Source: a virus
DNA length: 27,141 nucleotides
IMG/VR virus record: IMGVR_UViG_3300012954_000057
Location: 1-27,141 of that record
Reading direction: 5' to 3' (one strand)
Shown here: positions 22,278 to 27,141 of the stretch, in pieces
Layout of the letters: every line of letters begins with the position of its first letter
Numbering within the stretch: the stretch's first letter is position 1
Translations under genes and position numbers: made by a program
Notes under the pieces: generated by a model
What the model was told of the DNA's origin: nothing
Seen by the model: only the letters and a program-made list of their open reading frames with translations
The model's database searches: none

Positions 22278-22890
22278 ATTTCTTTAATAGTTTAAATACC
22301 TGGTGATGTCCTTCAGCACCAAGTTTCCTTTCTGGAGCATAAATTCTAAAAAAATCAGGAGCATGGGTAGTCAACTTTGATTCTTGTACAAGCCAATTCC
22401 ACATCCAATTAAATCCAGGATAATTTTTGTCAATTCTAACAACTTTTACTTCTTTAGTTCCTCTTTTTATTTCTCTTGAATTTTCATAAAAAATCTTTAC
22501 ATTCTTTTTGTGTGTTATTTTACATAATATATCAAAAACAAACTTGTTCTGCCATACTCTAAAGTCTTCTTCGTTGTGTATGCCAGTATCAATTGAAACT
22601 TTATGTTGAGGACCTTTTGAATTCCAACTTAAACTACGATCACAACTAGGAGCAAAACTAACAAACCTATCCTGTGGTTCCATTTTGTTTAATATTTCAC
22701 TTACTTGGCTCAAATAATACACAGGAGATATACCTATGTTGTCTAATACATTGCCTACATAAACAGGTTCCATATCCCAACGTTCTGCTAGAAGTTCCCA
22801 CCAGTGTTCACCTTTTTGTACGTTGAACCCATCATGAGCACCTGGTGATGCTATCAGTTGATCTCCGTATGTGTACAGTTTAGCAATCAT
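22267..22890 (-). CDS. SGNH-like protein A with GDQ in place of GDS (207 aa)
   Basis: The N-terminal LYTYGDQLIASPGAHDGF (5-22) aligns with block I of SGNH hydrolases (GDSxxxG), but the catalytic serine is replaced by glutamine (G9-D10-Q11). HWWELLAERW follows as in phage SGNH proteins, and the C-terminus has GAEGHHQVFKLLKKYV, a block V-like His region. With the nucleophile missing this is likely a binding protein, or uses another residue. It overlaps the next gene by 11 bases. Confidence 0.5.
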   Translation of the reverse strand: MIAKLYTYGDQLIASPGAHDGFNVQKGEHWWELLAERWDMEPVYVGNVLDNIGISPVYYLSQVSEILNKMEPQDRFVSFAPSCDRSLSWNSKGPQHKVSIDTGIHNEEDFRVWQNKFVFDILCKITHKKNVKIFYENSREIKRGTKEVKVVRIDKNYPGFNWMWNWLVQESKLTTHAPDFFRIYAPERKLGAEGHHQVFKLLKKYVQ

Positions 22891-23065
22891 ATTGATTCCT
22901 CATGACCCATTCTCTTGGTATTGACCATTCAGGTCCATCAGCACTATCCCATTCAGCCAATAATTGTAGTCCATCTTCAGGATAGTGTTCGTCCATTAGT
23001 AAATCTTCTTCGTATTCACTAGGTTCCTGTGGTTCTAAATAATTCTTCATACTGTGGTACGACAT
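22880..23065 (-). CDS. Small acidic protein ending in cysteine (up to 61 aa)
   Basis: The frame is rich in Glu/Asp/Trp (NYLEPQEPSEYEEDLLMDEH, LLAEWDSADGPEWSIPREWV) and ends NQYDC. The upstream start overlaps the twitch enzyme by 47 bases without a Shine-Dalgarno; a start at 22996 (MDEHYPEDGL, 38 aa) lies just beyond the upstream stop and may be correct. It sits between a twitch radical SAM and SGNH-like gene A, so a small substrate or recognition peptide is possible. Confidence 0.5.
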   Translation of the reverse strand: MSYHSMKNYLEPQEPSEYEEDLLMDEHYPEDGLQLLAEWDSADGPEWSIPREWVMRNQYDC

Positions 23066-24338
23066 CTAGTATATTCTGCTTTCTTGCTTTGTCCAAATAT
23101 GTTGTAAACTTGATAAATTCTTCTAATTTATCTGAATAATCATCTGCCATCATATATTTTTCTACACTGTCTAGAATTTTATTGAATTTATTTTTTATTT
23201 TTTCATTTATATTTGGATCTGTAGCAACTTTAAATTTATAATAATCATAATGATTGTGTACTTTTAATTTTAATTCAGGAGTTAATAATCTAATATTTGC
23301 TCTTTTAGGACCATGTGCCACGTGATGTGTAATAATTGGTTTTTGTGGCGATGAATTAATCTTTTTCCAATTAGATTCTTTTAATTTCCACAGCATGAAT
23401 TCAGGTAAATGAAATATATTATATGCTGTTACAGTGTAGGCAACCCAAGCAACTATATTATTAGGTAATTGATCTATTTTATTTAAATTATTAATTGCTG
23501 ATTTCCATTTAACAGGCCAGCGTTGATATTCTAATACTTCTCCCATGCCATCTATTGAACAGCCTACTCTTATTTGTTTGAATTCTCTCCACATTTCCAA
23601 CACTCGGGGTGGCAGGCTAGTCATGTTAGTATTATATTCTATTGTGATATTACCAGCATGACCAGAACCTATACACTTTTTAAGGAATTCATAGTGTCGT
23701 TCAATCATCATAGGTTCACCACCTGCCATATAAACGTGCTGAATGTATGGAATATTCTTTTCAATTTGATCCCAAAAAGTTTCTGAATTATGCCAATCGT
23801 AGTCTGTTGTGTACAGCCTACCTTTTTCATTACGTTTAAGTTCTACTTCACCGTGTGTGTCTTTGTATTTGGTTGAGCCGTGATATTCTGCCCATTGTTC
23901 GTACCATGTGTGTGAGTCTGTTGGACCACACATTCTACAGGCTAAATTACACAGATTGCCAAATCTCAAATCAAAGTAACTGCTACGAACAGTTATGGTG
24001 CCATCAGGTTGGGTGTCTTTTTTGGCATCAGCAAGGGTGTAGTCCCATGCTCGTAATTCATACATCCTACGGCTTTCGAGGCCGGCTTGTTCTTCCTGTT
24101 GACATCTTCCACATTCTTCTGACCATACTCCGTCAAGCATATTCTTTCTAATTGACTTCATTAAATCAGCATTTTTAGCCTCATTAAATGAATCTCTACC
24201 AGCATTGTAACTGGACCCATCAGGATGCCTTACAACGCCTTGATTGGGTGTGACGTTGGCTTGACAGCAAACACGGATGTCGCCGTTGTTTCTAACTGCT
24301 TGGAATATCCATGGAATTGGACAGAATGTTTTACTCAT
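23019..24338 (-). CDS. Radical SAM enzyme with N-terminal twitch-type cysteines (B)
   Basis: A 439-residue enzyme. N-terminal cysteines C7, C25-C26 (VCCQAN) and C77-X2-C80 precede the radical SAM motif C131-X3-C135-X2-C138 (NLCNLACRMCGPTDSHTWY). The motif VYMAGGEPMMIERHYE (203-218) binds SAM. Proteins of this layout in marine phages are usually annotated as twitch-domain radical SAM proteins. The C-terminal 120 residues are Lys-rich and helical. The ATG at 24338 is chosen over a GTG one codon earlier. It lies nine bases after the sulfotransferase-like gene. Confidence 0.9.
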   Translation of the reverse strand: MSKTFCPIPWIFQAVRNNGDIRVCCQANVTPNQGVVRHPDGSSYNAGRDSFNEAKNADLMKSIRKNMLDGVWSEECGRCQQEEQAGLESRRMYELRAWDYTLADAKKDTQPDGTITVRSSYFDLRFGNLCNLACRMCGPTDSHTWYEQWAEYHGSTKYKDTHGEVELKRNEKGRLYTTDYDWHNSETFWDQIEKNIPYIQHVYMAGGEPMMIERHYEFLKKCIGSGHAGNITIEYNTNMTSLPPRVLEMWREFKQIRVGCSIDGMGEVLEYQRWPVKWKSAINNLNKIDQLPNNIVAWVAYTVTAYNIFHLPEFMLWKLKESNWKKINSSPQKPIITHHVAHGPKRANIRLLTPELKLKVHNHYDYYKFKVATDPNINEKIKNKFNKILDSVEKYMMADDYSDKLEEFIKFTTYLDKARKQNILDVVPQYEELFRTTGT

Positions 24339-24347
24339 CACACTTAT

Positions 24348-25022
24348 TTAATCATATCTTTCTAATAATTCGTTGTTTTTAGCACTGTATAATTCAATCA
24401 ATTCCTGTAGATCTCGTGTCGTAACCAGTGTTTTAACACGTCTGCTTGTAACTGTTCTGTCTATAAATTCTGAAATAACTGCTCTATCTTTTACCAAAAA
24501 TAGGCTAGTATAGTCTATCGCCCATTCACTTCTGTAATTGGGTATGTTTTCTATTTCCCATTTAAACAGGCGCCTTGCTAGATCCTGTCTAATAGGGTCT
24601 GCTTCTGCTCCTTCTTTCTTCAGCATGGCTAGATCATCCAACCATATTCGCTGTATGGGATCGTCCGTGAACATCATAAATGAATACCTATTAACGTGTG
24701 GAATAGTGTAGCCAAAGCAGAATGATCCCTCGTGGCAACTGTTTACATTGTTACGGATCTGCTGTTCTGCTGTCTTGGGTTCTATACGTTTATATAGTAG
24801 TTTTTCTGTGATATCCTGGCACTCCAGCAACTGTTTATTCCAGTTGGTACGGGGCAGGAACTGTTCTACGAAGTGTACAGGCTGACTCCAACTGTCAAAC
24901 AGATTGTTTTCCTGTATCCGTGCTTCTATCTGTCGACGATCTAGTTCACCTACAACGTAACTCTGTAGAGCACCTAGAAAGTTCTTACCTGCTCCATGAG
25001 GTACTACACAAAACTCTCTCAT
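24348..25022 (-). CDS. Sulfotransferase-like protein (224 aa)
   Basis: It begins MREFCVVPHGAGKNFLGALQ, the clearest copy of the family motif, including a GAGK-type loop. The other family elements follow: FGYTIPHVNRYSFMMFTDDP (about 127-146), with DDPIQRIWLDD at the position of the sulfotransferase RDPxxxxxS, and at the end SLFLVKDRAVISEF and YSAKNNELLERYD. The ATG follows AAAGGAATTCATAA. This region is visibly richer in G+C than the genes to the left. A kinase-like P-loop fold is an alternative. Confidence 0.5.
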   Translation of the reverse strand: MREFCVVPHGAGKNFLGALQSYVVGELDRRQIEARIQENNLFDSWSQPVHFVEQFLPRTNWNKQLLECQDITEKLLYKRIEPKTAEQQIRNNVNSCHEGSFCFGYTIPHVNRYSFMMFTDDPIQRIWLDDLAMLKKEGAEADPIRQDLARRLFKWEIENIPNYRSEWAIDYTSLFLVKDRAVISEFIDRTVTSRRVKTLVTTRDLQELIELYSAKNNELLERYD

Positions 25023-25187
25023 TTATGAATTCCTTTATAACTGTATTTAATTTAGGTGGCCCAGGAGACCCCTAAAAACGGAGTTAAAAAATTTTTTTGC
25101 TCTGTACATAATCGCCTATAAACTACACATATTATAAGAGGGCGTGGCGGCGAACTATAGAAGCGGAGCGTAAAAATTTTTTACACC
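25023..25187. other. Intergenic 165 bp, palindromes, no gene
   Basis: Holds a perfect A/T palindrome (GTAAAAA/TTTTTAC type, about 25170-25184), a second A/T run (25086-25097), a TATAAT on the minus strand near 25130 without a good -35, and the Shine-Dalgarno of the next gene. No frame of note. A terminator after the 70-aa gene or a weak promoter could lie here. Confidence 0.5.
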
Positions 25188-25400
25188 TTATATTTCCTTG
25201 GGTGTTACTGTGGTAAACTCTAGGCCGTATGCTGTGGCTACCCATGTGTTGCCTGACAATCCTCCCGGCTTGAACGTGAGTTTTTGATTGGCTAACCATA
25301 CAGTAAGTGTATCTCTGGGTTTGAAGTATTCCACTTCCGCTTCATTGACTATCCCATTGTCTGTACACTTTACTGGTACTTTTTCGTATTGAACTGACAT
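25188..25400 (-). CDS. Small beta-rich conserved phage protein, 70 aa
   Basis: The protein (YEKVPVKCTDNGIVNEAEVEYF ... TWVATAYGLEFTTVTPKEI) is nearly all strands. Similar proteins with IPVKCTxTGxVNxAxVxYF and a GMEFTT-like end are found in T4-like marine phages, usually near early genes; function unknown. It has its own promoter (25426-25454) and an AAAGGAATTC Shine-Dalgarno. Confidence 0.8.
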   Translation of the reverse strand: MSVQYEKVPVKCTDNGIVNEAEVEYFKPRDTLTVWLANQKLTFKPGGLSGNTWVATAYGLEFTTVTPKEI

Positions 25401-25425
25401 TTGAATTCCTTTCGTTATGTCGTAT

Positions 25426-25454
25426 AATATACACTATAAGCACTGTGAAGTCAA
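25426..25454 (-). promoter_or_regulatory. Sigma70-like promoter, leftward
   Basis: TTGACT (25449-25454), 17-base spacer, TATATT (25426-25431). It would drive the 70-aa gene and, by read-through, the rest of the radical SAM cluster. Confidence 0.65.
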
Positions 25455-25485
25455 CCTAAATCCAAGCATTACCAAGAGGCGGAGA

Positions 25486-25554
25486 TACTATATGTAGTAC
25501 ACTGTACACAATAATAGCATAGTCTAAAGACTAGCGTATCGCTCTGCTCACGCT
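25486..25554. other. Run of three inverted repeats
   Basis: In the 174-base gap after the twitch gene A: TACTA/TAGTA (25486-25499), TAGTC/GACTA (25520-25533, extendable to GC..GC with a bulged A) and AGCGT/ACGCT (25533-25554). No T-run follows the stems, so they do not look like a plain terminator. They may mark a processed RNA or a protein binding site. Confidence 0.4.
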
Positions 25555-25574
25555 TATTAGATTAATTAAATCAA

Positions 25575-26711
25575 TTACTGTGTGTAGTCTGCTAGTGAAT
25601 CCCATAATAAAGGATTTAATTTAGAGAAGTCTGTGCCTCTGTGTGAGTCTAATTGACGTGTAATAGCCAAGAACTGTGGCACTTGCTGTGGGTCAAATGG
25701 TGTGTGGTCCAACCATTTTTTCAACTCTCCCCGTCTCTCCAAAATGTTTTTTTCTTGTATGCTAATACCATTCAACCATTGTCTACGGTATCTATCGGGC
25801 AGGATCGCTATGCTAAGCCATGGTTGATCCACTGTATTAACTGTTATCGCCTGTGGTTCGTACTGTTCTATCCACTGTATAGTTCTGAAATAGTCTTGAA
25901 AGTTCCACGCTTGTAAACAGAAATTGAAACCTATTACTGTGTTGTATTTCGCTAATTGATTATTATTTAAATAATTAACAGCGTTTTCGAACCTATCCCA
26001 ACGTGCTGGTGTCCTTATATATTCGTAATATTCTTCTGTACCGTCCACACTTATATTGAAATTAACCTGTGCTATCTGTTTAAACAGCGTTTCCCATTGT
26101 TTAAACTGTGTGACATTACTGGCATTTGTTGTTATATTTAGGTATGAATGTTCCTGCTTAACTAATTGTTTTAATTGTGTTTCTATTTCAGTCTGTAGTG
26201 TGGGTTCTCCCCCTAGTAATTTCAGATTGGTTACACGAGGTAGCGTGGGTAATTCGTGGTGCTTACGCTGTTTTAATACGCTGTCCACACTCCATCCTAG
26301 GTCACTGTATTCCCTGGCAACTTCTGTTGAGTTATCGGGAAAGCACATACGACACTTTAGGTTACATAGGTTTGAGGGCCTTATGTCCGCCCAGTAGGGT
26401 TCTGGCATATCTAACGCTGGCTCGGGCAGGCTAACGCTTGAATTACTATACCATTGATCATACATATCGCGATCATTGCCTAGGCCCAGGTCCTCACGCT
26501 TCTTACACTCGTGACAGGTGGGGTGATATTGGTCCCTCAGCATATACTCTCTCACTTCCTGTGCCAGGTCGTTGTTGAATATTTCTGACATTTCGTTTGA
26601 TTTTATCGGGTGGTGACCATTGGCCGTACAGCACACACGGCTCTCCCTAGAGGAGGCCCTGAGATACACGTTGTAGAAAGGGGCATAACATTTGACTTTT
26701 CTGGTTGACAT
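25575..26711 (-). CDS. Radical SAM enzyme with N-terminal twitch-type cysteines (A)
   Basis: A 378-residue enzyme. N-terminal C8, C27-C28 (RVCCTANG) and C66-X2-C69 correspond to the twitch-type auxiliary cluster ligands of the enzyme at 23019. The SAM motif is C116-X3-C120-X2-C123 (NLCNLKCRMCFPDNSTEVAR), and LKLLGGEPTLQTE (163-175) binds SAM. NISVDGTEEYYEYIR follows in the barrel. It is the first gene of the cluster in transcription order. Its codon use and G+C content are higher than most of the window. The start codon overlaps a rightward -35 element. Confidence 0.9.
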   Translation of the reverse strand: MSTRKVKCYAPFYNVYLRASSRESRVCCTANGHHPIKSNEMSEIFNNDLAQEVREYMLRDQYHPTCHECKKREDLGLGNDRDMYDQWYSNSSVSLPEPALDMPEPYWADIRPSNLCNLKCRMCFPDNSTEVAREYSDLGWSVDSVLKQRKHHELPTLPRVTNLKLLGGEPTLQTEIETQLKQLVKQEHSYLNITTNASNVTQFKQWETLFKQIAQVNFNISVDGTEEYYEYIRTPARWDRFENAVNYLNNNQLAKYNTVIGFNFCLQAWNFQDYFRTIQWIEQYEPQAITVNTVDQPWLSIAILPDRYRRQWLNGISIQEKNILERRGELKKWLDHTPFDPQQVPQFLAITRQLDSHRGTDFSKLNPLLWDSLADYTQ

Positions 26712-26733
26712 CTGGTGTATCCTGTGCTATTAT
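26705..26733 (+). promoter_or_regulatory. Sigma70-like promoter, rightward
   Basis: TTGACA (26705-26710), exactly 17 bases, TATTAT (26728-26733) on the plus strand, reading into the GC-rich region. The -35 overlaps the start codon of the leftward twitch gene. The -10 is inside a TGCTAT/ATAGCA hairpin (26725-26739). Confidence 0.6.
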
Positions 26734-26739
26734 ATAGCA

Positions 26740-27050
26740 TATTTAATGGCAAGAGGAGGACTCTAAAAGTGTTCTGACAACTATAGACACCCGCCTAACT
26801 CTCTGTGTGCCAGATGGGCCCTAGCGGGACGAACATCTTAGGATGGACTACTAGGGGCGGCCAAGCATACCGATCATGCTGGATAGGAGCACAGGGGGAC
26901 TGTTGTATTCTTGCAACATCTTATCAATCGGGGCCTATTAATCTGACTGGCCCCTACTACATATAGTCCTATCACCGTACGCTATCACTAGATATAGCGC
27001 CTCCTCCAGCGTGAATTCTCACAATAATTTCAGAAATATCTTTGGATTTT
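26740..27050. ncRNA. GC-rich hairpin-filled region, candidate structured RNA
   Basis: About 310 bases with no convincing gene. Stems on the plus strand: CCCGC/GCGGG (26790-26794, 26824-26828); GGACTA/TAGTCC (26845-26850, 26964-26969) continuing into TAGGGGC/GCCCCTA (26852-26858, 26950-26956); AGCAT/ATGCT (26864-26880); TGTTG/CAACA (26901-26918); CGCTAT/ATAGCG (26980-26999). A competing hairpin GGGGCC/GGCCCC (26930-26935, 26949-26954) would break the long stem. If transcribed rightward from 26705 it is a free RNA; if leftward it is the leader of the radical SAM operon. A minus-strand TATAAT at 27079-27084 allows the latter. Confidence 0.45.
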
Positions 27051-27053
27051 CGG

Positions 27054-27082
27054 TTGACAGATTGACTGTTTGAGTGTATTAT
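27054..27082 (+). promoter_or_regulatory. Sigma70-like promoter, rightward
   Basis: TTGACA (27054-27059), 17-base spacer, TATTAT (27077-27082). It has the same -35, spacer length and -10 as the promoter at 26705 and lies about 45 bases before the rightward gene at 27128. Confidence 0.75.
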
Positions 27083-27127
27083 ATACTTAACATTAACTAA
27101 TAAATCGGCGAAGGAGGCCTCATAGTT

Positions 27128-27141
27128 ATGAAAATTAAAGA
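27128..27141 (+). CDS. Start of a rightward gene, partial
   Basis: ATG at 27128-27130 follows AAGGAGG (27111-27117) by 10 bases and a strong promoter. Only four codons (MKIK) are in the window, so the product is unknown. It shows that the transcription direction changes here. Confidence 0.7.

Noticed and set aside
26814-26966. A plus-strand frame of 50 codons (MGPSGTNILGWTTRGGQAYR...) with three cysteines in the GC-rich region
   Set aside because: No Shine-Dalgarno is present and the frame coincides with several stems. G+C-rich sequence makes chance open frames likely. A peptide precursor cannot be excluded.

Overview
The window looks like part of the genome of an AT-rich, T4-like (myovirus-type) bacteriophage from a marine heterotroph. 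A SAR11/Pelagibacter-type or related alphaproteobacterial host is the best guess, but it is an inference. The reasons are dense, overlapping genes almost all on the minus strand; a perfect T4-type late promoter octamer (TATAAATA) in front of tail-fibre-like genes; a phage DNA ligase and a peptidoglycan hydrolase; many tiny membrane proteins; and no photosynthesis genes that would point to a cyanophage. Transcription runs right to left, except for a rightward gene that starts at the extreme right edge.

Layout, left to right. 1-1014: two tandem paralogous virion (tail-fibre/baseplate-like) genes under the late promoter. 1053-3502: an iron-sulfur block with an A-type Fe-S carrier, a SufT/PaaD (MIP18) protein, a 2Fe-2S ferredoxin, a small membrane protein and a first radical SAM enzyme. 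3489-5238: a membrane-anchored glucosaminidase and conserved small proteins, including a secreted glycine-zipper protein. 5253-16782: an early/accessory region of short genes behind at least six strong sigma70-like promoters (TTGACA, usually a 16-bp spacer). It includes a DUF2061 membrane protein, a secreted alginate-lyase-like protein, a calcineurin-type phosphoesterase, a PsiE-like protein, an ATP-dependent DNA ligase and at least seven membrane or lipid-anchored peptides under 65 residues. A structured leader with two mutually exclusive folds lies at about 7305-7445.

16890-26711 is the most unusual part: a tightly packed leftward block of twelve genes that alternates four radical SAM enzymes (two with N-terminal twitch-type cysteines), four members of a divergent sulfotransferase-like family, two SGNH-hydrolase-like proteins with degraded catalytic blocks, and two small proteins. 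I know of no described pathway with this composition. The Fe-S genes at the left end could supply clusters and electrons for the five radical SAM enzymes of the window. The likely purpose is chemical modification of a phage or host molecule (surface polymer, peptide or small molecule), but the substrate cannot be read from the sequence.

26740-27050 is a GC-rich, hairpin-filled non-coding stretch between two rightward TTGACA-N17-TATTAT promoters. It is a candidate structured RNA or regulatory hub between the divergent transcription units.
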